From positions 1-34,280 of the forward strand of contig JBBHKE010000305.1 in assembly GCA_037447655.1 (NCBI GenBank): 34,280 nt of DNA, written 5' to 3'. The position numbers and the translations under genes are program-made. The first letter of the stretch is position 1, and the number at the start of each line of letters is the position of its first letter. Shown in pieces: positions 19,986-29,350 of this stretch. The notes below the pieces were generated by a model, which worked only from the letters and a program-made list of their open reading frames with translations, ran no database searches and had not been told where the DNA came from. Origin of the DNA: Zygnema cylindricum (taxonomy: Eukaryota > Streptophyta > Zygnematophyceae > Zygnematales > Zygnemataceae).

Positions 19986-20231
19986 TAGTGTTGGGTATCG
20001 GGTGAAATCATATCGCGATAATTTCGATATTCGATATATCGAATATCGATCGGTCAGCGTCCTCGATATATCGTACCGGGACCAACATAGATTATCGAGA
20101 TATATTTGGTAAAAGACGGGTGTCCGTACAGATCCATTCGGAAAATCATACGGAGATTTGTACGGAAAATTGTACCCCCCCATCCCCCCCTCCCCCCCCG
20201 CCCACTGAGCGTGCGCCACGGGGGGGAGGAT

Positions 20232-20271
<40 letters not shown>

Positions 20272-20437
20272 GAAATATAATTTGGAAAATAAAAATAAAT
20301 AATAAGAAGTATTTGTATTACGCAAAAATATCGCGATATTTAGCTTCTCGATATATCGAAGCGATATATCGATTATCGGATACCTGAAATTCGATATATA
20401 TGGAATATCGGCAATAGGTCCTCGATACCCAACACTA
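19986..20437 (+). mobile_element. hAT MITE E3 (452 bp), adjacent to E2, perfect target duplication
   Basis: It starts TAGTGTTGGGTATCGGG and ends CTCGATACCCAACACTA. ACTGTAAC lies on both sides (19978-19985 and 20438-20445). It has the same orientation as E1 and shares the ATCGATCGG...CTCGATATATCGTACCG left block and the ATATCGGCAATRGGTCCTCG right end. The interior includes a C-rich/G-rich hairpin with a 38-nt G run. Confidence 0.93.
20232..20269. repeat. 38-nt G homopolymer with upstream complementary C-rich arm
   Basis: 38 consecutive G follow GGGGGGGAGGAT. Upstream at 20174-20204 the strand reads CCCCCCCATCCCCCCCTCCCC-like, so the two can pair as a hairpin around GCCCACTGAGCGTGCGCC. The exact run length is an assembly-sensitive value. 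Confidence 0.9.
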
Positions 20438-20534
20438 ACTGTAACACTCTCTCTGAAAACGCGCGTGTAAAAACCGTCTCTTAACAGGTGGAAGGTACAG
20501 AGGTTTCTGACAAGGCTCACCACGCGGCACCACA

Positions 20535-20725
20535 ATGATGTCGATTAACAATATCGCCGCGTCCTTCAATGCCATAAACAATCCGAATCCTTTTTGCTAT
20601 TACGTATGCCAAGCAGGCTGTACGGACAATCCAGATTTGCCCGCAGATCTGGTTGTGTCCTGTACTTCTGTCCCTTTAAAAGGTTCAATTGCCGCTGATT
20701 GGTCACTCGAAGATTTTCTTCAGGT
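20535..20725 (+). CDS. Candidate first exon of an unidentified gene
   Basis: A 64-codon stretch starts at ATG 20535 and ends with ..EDFLQ at a strong donor context, CAG|GTACAG, at 20726. Composition is balanced (not low complexity), and there is a Cys-rich part (CYYVCQAGC) followed by DNPDLPADLVVSCTSVPLKG. The open frame stops at 20742. I do not recognise a family and find no convincing next exon downstream. It sits 90 bp after MITE E3. It may be a gene fragment or a chance frame. Confidence 0.3.
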
Positions 20726-21310
20726 ACAGGTCTGGTTATAATTTTTAGAAGGAAAACTGAAAGTAGCAAGGATAAACAATGACTGTAGATTTATACGATC
20801 GACGACTCCCGTAGGACATTCTTTATTTGACGTTTCAAAAACGTTTACCTTTTGAAACATATTTATAAACCGTTGCTACCTAATCTTGGCGGCGGCGCCT
20901 CCACTCCCGTTGTCAGAGAAGGATGTTAGCGGCCGTTGGTACGGTCTCAAATTTTTGACGGGCTGAGGTGGCCACCGCGCATAAGACAATTGGATGTCCT
21001 CCAGATGTACGGAATTGTCATACGGATCTCTTTAGGGATGTCCACGTAGCACGTTGGGACGCCCACTTAGCAAGTCCCTCACAAAGACGACGTTACTGCC
21101 AACTCGCCGTAATTGTACAGAAGATTCACTAGACTTTAATTTTTCTGTACTATTTGTGCGAATTCTGGCACGTTTGAAATTTTCCTACGCAGTGCGTGTG
21201 TTTTCTCTACGACGACAGTATAGTACAGTCAAGTACACCGAGTACCGCTATTAGTGCTAATTCTTTTTTCTCCACAAGTCATCTTTTCCCGTGCACACAC
21301 ATCCGATTTT

Positions 21311-21397
21311 CGATTGGAGCGCCAATCGGAAGGTTCGATTGGAGCGCCAAGGTTCGATTGGAGCGCCAAGGTTCGATTGGAGCGCCAATCGGAAGGT
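21311..21397. repeat. 19-25-bp minisatellite, four copies, with hairpin core
   Basis: GGTTCGATTGGAGCGCCAA recurs with CGATTGG at 21311, 21336, 21355 and 21374. The first and last copies continue TCGGAAGGT. CGATTGG-AGCG-CCAATCG is a perfect 7-bp hairpin. Confidence 0.93.
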
Positions 21398-21425
21398 GAG
21401 AATGTTGCCTTTCAATCACAACCAT

Positions 21426-21523
21426 AGTTGTTCAATTCGTACGGATTTCCACTTTTTTCCTTTTTTGCGTAGTATTCGTTCGTGTCATACTTTTCGTAAA
21501 TTTCGTTTAGTTTTCGCAGTACG
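21426..21523. repeat. Dispersed ~95-bp repeat, copy b
   Basis: It matches 16256-16353 in the same orientation. Confidence 0.75.
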
Positions 21524-21737
21524 TAAAATTGTATGGATTTTTTCAAAAAAAGACGTTGCATCATTTGAGCGCGAGAAGTTTAAATTTTGTTAGGACTGTC
21601 CTCCCCTACAAGGAAGCCGCCATTGAAGCTCCTCTACAAGGTACCCGCCATAGAAGAGGCCACTGAAGCTTCCATTGAAGCCGCCTTTGAAGCATTGACG
21701 AACCTCGCCACAAGCATCCATGCCTCCAACTCGAGGA

Positions 21738-22745
21738 ATAAAGTGGGAGCACGTTAAGGCTCCAAACGGTGGGCTACTTGGAAACAACCGAATATGTATT
21801 TGTATCTAATGCAACTTCGAATACAATGGTCAAGCCACTAGGATCAGAAACCACCTTCTTGGAAATGTGAAGAGTGGAGGTATTAGAGCTTGCAATTTAT
21901 GTCCGGACGAGGTGAAGGAGGAGTTTAGTGCATCGAAAACCAAAAAATCTTTTCATGGCTCTCAAAAACGTGTAAAATCCGATCTGGGTAAACTCATCAA
22001 AAGTTCTAAGTCTAGCCAAAGCAACAATACAAGGTGCGCAAACGAAAATAACAAATATTTTAAATAAACATAACAAGAAGGAGGTAGATGTAGCATGGGC
22101 CAAGGATTTTTTTGCCATTGGCTTGTCGTTTCGATTATTTGATGACCCCTCTTTTAAGGCGGCAGTGAAAAAGACCGGAGAGATAGGGGGGTCTTACAAG
22201 TTACCTTTCCGCTGTGCAATGAGAACTCGTCCCTTACCAAAGACGAAAGCGACGATAAATAAGGATTTGGCGAGCTGTGGAGACAATGACAGTCACCGGT
22301 GCCTCGATCACATCAGACGGGTGGACGACATTTGATTCGACGCCTCCCTTGAACATTCTAGCTCACACCCCCAAAGGTGACATGTTTTTGATGGCAAAGA
22401 CACTAGTGGACAAATCAAGGATACCGATTACATTTGTAAGGTGTTGCAAAAGGGAGTTGTAATGGTAGGGGTCTAGCATGTGGTGCAATTTGTTACGAAT
22501 TTTGCCCTTGAGAGCAAGGGTGCAACCTCGTTGCTCATGAGTAACTACCATTCGATCACGTGGACGCCATGCTCTACCCAAGTATTGAACTTGATGTTGG
22601 AGGATTGGGGAAGGTTGGCATTCATTTCAACACCTGTCCAAGAGGTCAAAGAGATGTTGAAATTCATCACGAATCATAACATGAGTGCAACCATCTGGAG
22701 AGACTAGGTTTGCTACAAATTTTTTCATGCTCAAGAGGTTTTTAC
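21738..22745 (+). pseudogene. hAT-type transposase relic with BED finger and DUF659-like domain
   Basis: Across frame changes the plus strand shows KWEHVKAPNGG (about 21739) then RACNLCPDEVKEEF (about 21885), consistent with a BED zinc finger (aromatic-plus-CxxC). Further motifs are DVAWAKDFFAIGLSFRLFDD (about 22087), SYKLPFRCAMRTR, GASITSDGWTTFDSTPPLNI (about 22284), and a segment with ITWTPCSTQVLNLMLEDWG (about 22550). This order is that of plant DUF659/hAT transposase-like proteins, where the SDGWT and WTPC..HxLNLMLED motifs belong to the RNase H-like catalytic core. Several stops and frameshifts interrupt it; the C-terminal hAT dimerisation region is missing, with LTR C starting at 22811. 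Terminal inverted repeats were not found. It would have acted in the nucleus on element ends. Confidence 0.82.
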
Positions 22746-22810
22746 AGGTGAAGGATAGTTTAGACTATTTAATATTGATGATAATTACAAGCAATTAATG
22801 GGCAAGTCTA

Positions 22811-23767
22811 TGAAATTATGTGGACTCCATGAGCCCACAGAATGCACAACACTAAACTCCCTTCTGGATAATGTTGCCCTCCTTGACTTTTCCAGTTAAT
22901 ATCCGCCACCCATGCAGGTAACTCACATCCCCAACCTCACCCCAATGAAGGCTCCCCCGAGCCAAACGCTAAAAGAATCTCTAAATTTTCTCAACCGAGC
23001 ACTGAGTTATGGTTGGTGAAAGTCAACCAATATGTACAGACTTTCTTTTGGGAGAGAGGGACCCAAAAACTTCCTAAGTCTTAAAGTCCTACTCACAACC
23101 CCTATCTACTAAACTAACGACCAATTAGACGATTGTGAGGTACAATTTGTACAAAGCCTAAAAGTACACTAGTCGTTATACGAAATGTACGGTTTCCCTA
23201 CGGCACTGATAAAATCCCTATACTTCCTATAACTGACGCCATGGATCTGTCGCCTTCTCCCTTGGTGTCCACTGTGGTGCTGCAACATGTCATTTTGTGG
23301 CTCTTTTGGTGTTAGCAGCCAAAAGAACCATTCTGGGCTTTTGGCGCTCACACGGACCGACCGATCGTAAACTTCCTTAATCGGCGTCCGTTCATGTATG
23401 TGGCGCGTCAAACATTCTGCGCGCGTTGAATTTCTCCATTTCCATGTAGCGCAATTTGCCTATTTCCGTTAAATGAATGCTTTCTGAATGTGAGTGTTTA
23501 TATAGGCATCACACCCCATGTGTGTATCGGCTCTTTTACATCAACTGGTTATGGATGAAGATTAGGCAGGGTAGTACGACAATTTATAAGGCCATGACCG
23601 AATCTTGGCCAATACTCCCTTTTTGTCATAGTTTTATTATTTCTCTCTGTCTGAGCCTATCTTCCTAAGAGGCATCATGGCTCTCTTCTGCTATCCTCTG
23701 TACTCTAAAGTGTGCGACTACTTAAGAAGTAGAGAGAGAGAAAAGTTACAAATTATCCTTTTCAACT
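22811..23767 (-). mobile_element. LTR C: copia LTR of the A/B family
   Basis: Read on the minus strand it begins with the family start (GAGTTGAAAAGGATAATTTG) and ends ..ATTCTGTGGGCTCATGGAG followed by ..ATAATTTCA, matching LTR A. It is more diverged than B. Flanking bases (GTCTA and CACTC) do not form a 5-bp duplication. The two flanks are unrelated, a hAT transposase relic on one side and a copia integrase fragment on the other, so a rearrangement or deletion has removed one original flank. Confidence 0.82.
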
Positions 23768-24280
23768 CACTCTCCTTAACATGACTCGCTCTCTCCTCCA
23801 TTTTGCTTCCTTGCCATCACATTTTTGGGCTGAAACTTTACTCATATCTTCTTACTTACGCAATCGCTCCCTTGCCTTCGATATTTCTAACAAAACCCCT
23901 TTTAAAGCTTGGCATGGGCATAAACCGGATGTTTCCCAATTTCGCATTTCTTGGTTGCGAAGCCTACAACTTTAAATTTTTTGGGTATTTTTGTTGAAAG
24001 GGCATATTATTTCTCCTCAAGTCATTTCCATTAATTCTAAAGCCTAACGTATATAGTGTCCCACTTCGCGCTGTACTTTCACCACTCGTGACGCTGTTTT
24101 AATGAAACACCTCTAATTCGTACGCTTGTCCCCAATTTGCCAATCACTCCTTTACCCATTTTATTCACTTCTAACGATCCCCTCTCTACTAATTCGGTTA
24201 GGACCTTGCCTTAACCCTTTTTAACACCTTCCCCATCTACGCCCCTTTTAATCCCTTCCATATCTCCCATTCATTAAGAT
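23768..24280 (+). pseudogene. Ty1/copia integrase C-terminal fragment and linker
   Basis: The plus strand reads MTRSLLHFASLPSHFWAETL then ..YLRNRSLAFDISNKTPF and a WHGHKPDVSQFRI segment, the conserved C-terminal part of copia integrase. A frame change at about 23955 leads into FLGCEAYNFKFFGYF. After stops, a CPTSRCTFTTRDAV segment (about 24058-24100) corresponds to the 'S..V..SRDVVF' end of copia integrases. A Pro/Thr/Ser-rich linker follows to about 24280. The upstream integrase core is cut off at the LTR C boundary. It may derive from the same copia family as the RT fragment at 1046-1870, but the two do not overlap. Confidence 0.85.
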
Positions 24281-24284
24281 GTAT

Positions 24285-25019
24285 CCTCGTTTACATTTTA
24301 TGGTTTCTAGAAAAAAAAACCATTATTTTTTCTTTTTTTGCTTGTGTGAAGGTTACAATTAATCATTTTTTTTGTGGTGGAATAAAAAGAATATTTTCAA
24401 CTTTTTACTTTTAATGGTTTTTTTAGTCAATTTTCTTGTAAAAAGGTTTTTCACTTCTTCTTTTTTTCCTTACGTGCTTTCACTTTTCTTTTTATATATA
24501 TTTTTTGTAGTTTGTTTTAACTTTCTTTCTCTCTGTCCCTCTCCTTTACTAACTTTCTCCGTCTCTCGCTCTCTTTTTTTCTCTCTCTTTCTCTCTCTTT
24601 CTCTCTCTTTCTCCCTCTCTTTCTCTCTTTCATTCTCCCTCTTTCTCTTTCTTTTTTTTTTTCTTTCTTTGTTTCTTTATTTCTTTAATTGTTGTTTGGG
24701 CTTGAATTGACTACAAAGAACTGTTGGAGGATGTTATTTGGGTCTGTGTAAAGGTTGTCTGTTTTCTTTATTTTTCTCTCTATTTTTTTTTGTCTTTTCC
24801 ATTTCTTCTTTCCATTTTGGTAGAGAGGTTTAACCAGCATTCAATTGCATGTTTTGTAGAAGTTCCAATCTTTGTCTGTAGTGTTGCATCTTGGGTTCAA
24901 ATCTTAAATGGTGAAGAAAGACTGTGTTTTAAATTCCATTTCAGTTCTTATTAAATGTCGAAAGAGACATTAATATCTATTTATACTTTTTTTGGGGGTC
25001 AAAAATTTTGACAAATTTG
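24285..25019. other. T-rich spacer with CT microsatellite, no gene
   Basis: Long T runs occur at 24300-24520, and a TCTCTCTTTC-type microsatellite at about 24530-24680. A frame of 112 codons (24372-24710) encodes only Phe/Leu/Ser low complexity and is not a gene. The balanced 24830-24950 stretch contains GGTTCAAATC at 24894, resembling a tRNA B box, but no cloverleaf. Confidence 0.55.
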
Positions 25020-25375
25020 GGTAATATGGATAGTTACTAGTGCGCGCATTCGTAGGAAGCGAAGGGCAAATCTGGCCTCCCGTTGGATCGAAAAAAAAAA
25101 TGAATAAATAAATAAAGAAATTAAGAAATAAATAATGACAAAATCAATAAATGACATCAACACTTAGTAGCTCGCACATTTGTAGAAAGAGAAGTGTGCA
25201 TCTGGCCTCACATTCGACCGAAATAAATAATAAAGAAAAATAAAATAAAATATAAAATAATTAATAAAGTAAAAAATAATAACAAAAAATAACTAATTAA
25301 TATGGATAATTATTTGTGCGCAGGAAGGTCAAAGGTAACATCTGCCCCACATAGAGCCAAAAAAAAAACGAAAAT
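25020..25375. repeat. ~130-140-bp degenerate tandem repeat, three units
   Basis: Units share ATGGATARTTA, GTGCGCGCATT/GCTCGCACATT, GGAAGCGAAGGGCAAATCTG-like and TCTGGCCTC (25071, 25201; TCTGCCCCA at 25341) followed by CGACCGA-like sequence and AAATAAATAA tails. The first two are close and the third is eroded. Confidence 0.8.
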
Positions 25376-26288
25376 AAATGGTCTTTCTGCTTTGATTTTT
25401 TGTTGGCTATCTAAAAGAGGCACACATTTTTTATTAATAGGAGAAATACCCATATGCAATTTGTCCAAACAAGAACATGATAACGTGTTGTTCATCTCTA
25501 ATAAAGAGCCCGTCAACAATTATTGAAGCAAAGATACTAGAAAAGCAAACACATGGGCACCACTTTTCCAACAAACAAAAATGCTTGTTGATTTTTTAAG
25601 CCGTTTTCAACATTTAGCGCCATTCAAAGTTTTAGTAGGTCACTCTCTTGCTCTCTCACCTCACTCACACTCTGCATTTCATTCTCTTCGCTCCTCATTG
25701 TTTTGCTTTTTGTTTGTGAAGGGACAAATGCCCTTCTTAACACATCTCAAACCACTGAATATCTAAGGTAAATGAATGTGTTCACGCTTCTTTGACCATC
25801 GTTAATGAACTCCACCAAACTGTTCCCACTTAAAATATGACCTACTTGAACACCATAACATAGTATCTAAAGTACATCATTTTAACTTAATGAATGGTCT
25901 TTTTCCTAAAATGTAGCATCAGATAAGCAACCCCCAAGGTAAATAACCAATAACATGTTAAAAAAGGACACCAAAGGGGAACTCCAAGGGCGTCAAGACT
26001 CCACTGTTCTTAGGTGACCGAACCAACACTAGGGACCTCAACTTTTTCGGCGGTGTCACATCTCTTTTTGGATCGTTTATGATATTCAAAACAGTGAAAA
26101 TAGTAAGAAAGTACTCCGGTAGTATTCGCCATTCTCCTTAACATGGGCCATCTTTGGAAACACAGATAACGGGATCCGGTTTTTTCAAAAGTGCTCGGAA
26201 AAAGCTTCCTGTGCACGCACGGCGGTTTAATTTTTTGAACGTGTCCAGCTTTTTGAAGCATTTTTTAACTGACACACACGTGGACGAT
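25376..26288. other. Spacer downstream of the LysM gene, no other gene
   Basis: The right-hand part would hold the 3' untranslated region of the minus-strand LysM gene. I see no AATAAA-type signal I can assign with confidence and no other coding exon. Confidence 0.5.
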
Positions 26289-27415
26289 TTAGGGAGTCGG
26301 AAAGGCCTCCCTGTGCAGTTTCCTCGACCCCAAATCTCCATCATCGAGGCAAACCTGAATTGAAAAAAACCGTAGCAGTGTCCCTCCTCAATATAATATT
26401 TTGATTGTGTAAAATAAAAAGAGAGTTGCAAGCACAAAATTTCAGAACATCTTGCAGAAGTCACTGCCAATGTCAAACTCTTGTACTAGAGTTGTTTTTT
26501 GCCATTTTTTGTGACATACCTCTTCATTGGGACCCATTGTAAATCATTGCCAATGTCAAACTCTTGTACTAGAGTTTTTTTTTGCCATTTTTTGTAACAT
26601 ACCTCTTCATTGGGACCCATCGTAGAGGTGGCAGAATTATCGACACGTGAACAAAATATTCCCACATTGAGCGTGTAGAACTTTATCGTATTCTGAAGCT
26701 TTCCAGCATCAGGATCCATACGATTTGCAATAATAGAATCGCAGGTATCTTCTGGTTTAACATTATAAAACTTCACACATGGTAAAGAGTACGGAAGGTT
26801 TCCTCGCTTGATGCACACCTGGAAGACAATTAGATTGAAAATGTATGCTCTGTAGTAGAAAACGTGAATCCTCAAATTTGAAGTGCGTTTAGCTTTCATT
26901 TTAGAATTGTTCATTTGAAAAAATAACTAATCTTCAAACCTGCTGGAAAGGCTGAAGGTCGTTGCAATCAAGATCTGGGTTCGGTGATTCGGGTCCGAAA
27001 AGAGTGGTCAGACGAAACATATTCTTAATCGAATCACAAGTGTCATCTTGCATACAAAGAAACATCACAAATAGCTCTTAGTTAAACATAACTTACGGTT
27101 AAAAATTATGCAGAACAATATGAAGTTGATTAAAAAGAATGAAAATAAACTTAGAAAAACTCTTAGTGCTCTCAATAGTAAGTCGTTTAAGCAAAAAAAA
27201 GCAAAAATTGGTAGACATATTCCACCGCAAAAAATGCAAACATAAATTGGCATGAATCATATGCTGGAGAAAGCGCCATTTTGTCTTCCCACTCAATTGC
27301 TACTTTAAGGCAAAATAAAACTGACCTTAGCCACGGTATAAGGAAGAGAGCAGTTTCTATAAGAAGTCACATTAACAACCGTTCCAGGAGGCAATGGGAT
27401 GCTGCAGTTTAGTTT
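26289..27415 (-). CDS. LysM-domain protein, four 3' exons (5' exons not identified)
   Basis: Minus-strand exons are 27415-27326, 27046-26940, 26818-26603 and 26354-26289. Exon a (after TACTGCAG) has LNCSIPLPPGTVVNVTSYRN then CSLPYTVAK, the linker into a LysM. Exon b has DTCDSIKNMFRL and DLDCNDLQPFQQ, and meets exon c in phase 0 (..QQ|VCIKRG). Exon c (216 nt, acceptor CTTCCAG, donor GAG|GTATGT) holds a second LysM, with VKFYNVKPEDTCDSI, FYTLNVGIFCS and MGPNEE. Exon d completes it (VCLDDGDLGSRKLHREAFPTP) and stops at TAA 26289-26291. The Y.V...DTC.SI...LN...C pattern is the Cys-bearing plant/fungal LysM, which binds GlcNAc polymers such as chitin. There is no membrane or GPI-like tail. The strong donor after exon a (AAG|GTCAGT) leaves phase 0, whereas exon b needs phase 1; either donor A|GTTTTA (27322) is used or there is a lesion. 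The signal peptide and 5' exons were not found; a PIF-like element lies 160 bp upstream. Confidence 0.78.
26465..26623. repeat. 83-bp tandem duplication covering the LysM exon-c donor site
   Basis: TGCCAATGTCAAACTCTTGT starts at 26465 and 26548. Both copies run through CATACCTCTTCATTGGGACC, so the last ~20 coding bases of exon c and its GTATGT donor are present twice, the second copy lying inside the downstream intron. Confidence 0.93.
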
Positions 27416-27578
27416 CTGCAGTACAAAAATAGTCCAATCAATTTTACCCGAATGTGCAGAATCAGATGATCATTCACATAAATATTCACCTCGATAACAC
27501 AAAAGGTCAACCAAACATCAATATATTAAACCAAAATTTTCTCCTACCTCTTACGGTCACGAAGTTCTTCCTCAATAA

Positions 27579-28354
27579 GGGTGTGTCCCCATGTACTTGT
27601 AACTTAGCGAAATTACTTTGTATTTTAGCGCGGATCCGCCGGACCCGGTGTTCAAGTATCCCTATGTTTGTAAGGACGAAATCGTAACTTACGCTTGTGA
27701 CGGTTGTATACGTCGACAGTACCTATGACGGTTGTCAACGTCAACAATCTGTGGTCGCACGCTGTTTTTTGTACCTGCGTGTGACGTCGCATGTACTACC
27801 GTGACATTATAGACGTAGCGCCTTCCAGCCTGTGCAATTTCACGGTCGAAGAAGATGCGCTTTGTCTTCGCGTCACCTGTCCGCTCGACGTGAAATGGCA
27901 TCGGAATTTGAAGACCCCTGCAAAAAAAGAAATCCGTACTAGACGAAAACGGACAAATCTAAACAAATTGTGTACTTGTCTTTGTCGTATTAGAACGCAA
28001 ACGGACAAAACATAGTGAACTATGTACTTTTCTTTGTCCTTAGAAATCGAAGGATTTTTGTCGAAATTTACGGCACGTGCGAAAATATGTTCCTATTTGT
28101 CAATCGAAAAAACCTAATTTTAAATCACATCGCGCATGTCTTTTAAAGATAAGGTTGAAGATGACGTTTTTTGTCGTCGAAGTGGGTCGAAAAGCACAAG
28201 ACGACAACTTTTCGTACATCCTAAGTTCAGGGATGACGCAAATTGTACTTTACAAATTTGCGATTCCTTCGTACGGTTGCAACTTAGGCAGTACGGCGCT
28301 AAGCTTTGCGGCAAAGCGACAGAAAAAAACCCTTATGCACATGGGGACACACCC
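27579..28354. mobile_element. PIF/Harbinger-like TIR element (776 bp) with TAA duplication
   Basis: GGGTGTGTCCCCATGT at 27579 and its complement ACATGGGGACACACCC ending at 28354 form 16-bp terminal inverted repeats. TAA is at 27576-27578 and 28355-28357. A 3-bp TWA-type duplication plus a GGG.NTGTT-like end is typical of PIF/Harbinger (Tourist) elements. There is no transposase. It contains repeated GTGACGGTTGT.TACGTC motifs near 27700. Frames inside it are not considered genes. It lies upstream of LysM exon a and may sit in an intron or the promoter of that gene. Confidence 0.85.
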
Positions 28355-28357
28355 TAA

Positions 28358-28894
28358 GTCTCCTAATTACTACACGAACGTATTACTCATTAGCTGAGTG
28401 TACAAAGCAATTACCACATCGGACGTTTTGTAGTACTCACAAGTGACAAACAACAGTGGGACAAAATCAAAGTGACAAACACGCTTACACCTATAAAGAC
28501 ACATTTCACCGAAACAAAACGTGCGTTGGATAGGAGGAACGATACAAGTTCTACGCACGAAAAAACAAACATACTTACGCACAAAAGCAAAACATATTTA
28601 CGCACGAAAACAAAACATAGTTACGCACGAAAACAAAACATACATACGCACGAAAACAAAACATACTTACGCACGTAAAAACAAACATACTTTCAAAACA
28701 TACGTAACACTAAAACATCCATACTGACCAGAATTCAGCGTCGATTCGCACATGGTATTCTAATATTCCCCCTCTCATTGTGCAAAACCTATCACAAAAA
28801 GACCAGAGGTCGTCTTCCAACAAATACATCATACGTGGCAAACTCAGTTAACATATATGTCTCTTCCTCAGCTGTAGGTACAAAAATGACATAC
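28358..28894. other. Spacer between PIF-like elements, no gene
   Basis: It contains the 23-bp minisatellite. A hydrophobic minus-strand frame at 28411-28605 overlaps the minisatellite and has no family signature. Confidence 0.5.
28552..28692. repeat. 23-bp minisatellite, about six copies
   Basis: The unit is TACGCACGAAAACAAAACATACT; CGCACGA starts at 28601, 28624, 28647 and 28670 (exactly 23 apart), with diverged copies before and after. Confidence 0.95.
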
Positions 28895-28897
28895 TAA

Positions 28898-29350
28898 GGG
28901 CGTGTTCCCATGTAACCGATATTTTGAAACGTTATTTTGGAATTTAGCGCTGATTTTACGGTGTACTTTTCAAAATGTGCCTATGTAAATCGTTACTTGC
29001 GCGTTCATTATTTTGAATATGTGGCAGCTGTACACGTTGCCAATACTTGCGAAACCCAAACTGCTGACATTTGTAGACGCCAACGATCTCGGAACAAACT
29101 GCGGACATTTGTACGCCGCAAAGAGCTCCTGACATACTGGGACAATTGTCGGCGCCAACTGTCATTTGTTGAAGCCCACACGTGAACGACATAAGCAATA
29201 GCCTACGTCTACACAATGACATTTGTAGACGCCCACAAGTGGACAACATAAGCAAACGGACAAACACCTTTTTTTTCGTGTACTCTCCCAACCGCAAAAA
29301 AAAAATTGAAAACGTTTGACGCGTGCAATCCAAGTTTTCCATTCGTCAAT
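28898..29350. mobile_element. Diverged relative of the PIF/Harbinger-like element, right end not found
   Basis: TAA at 28895-28897 is followed by GGGCGTGTTCCCATGTAACC, matching the 27579 terminus, then by GAATTTAGCGCTGATTTTACG, which parallels the interior of the first element. It carries degenerate ~40-bp repeats with GACATTTGTAGACGCC (29066, 29219 and variants). A segment near 29330 (CCATTCGTCAATAGGG) resembles 28090 of the first copy. No matching right terminus is visible. Confidence 0.55.

Larger units (their letters stand above)
20742..21737. other. Spacer with minisatellite and dispersed repeat; no gene
   Basis: Apart from the minisatellite (21311-21397) and dispersed repeat copy b (21426-21523), 21596-21695 shows degenerate GCCATTGAAGC/GCCACTGAAGC repetition. 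No gene is recognised. Confidence 0.5.

Noticed and set aside
24372-24710. 112-codon Phe/Leu/Ser frame
   Set aside because: It spans a T-rich and CT microsatellite tract; low complexity only.
24830-24930. Possible tRNA or SINE from the B-box-like GGTTCAAATC at 24894
   Set aside because: I could not find a matching A box at the right distance or pairing arms for a cloverleaf, and no SINE tail or duplication.
28411-28605. Hydrophobic minus-strand frame resembling a signal peptide for the LysM gene
   Set aside because: It overlaps the 23-bp minisatellite and has no splice or motif link to the LysM exons.
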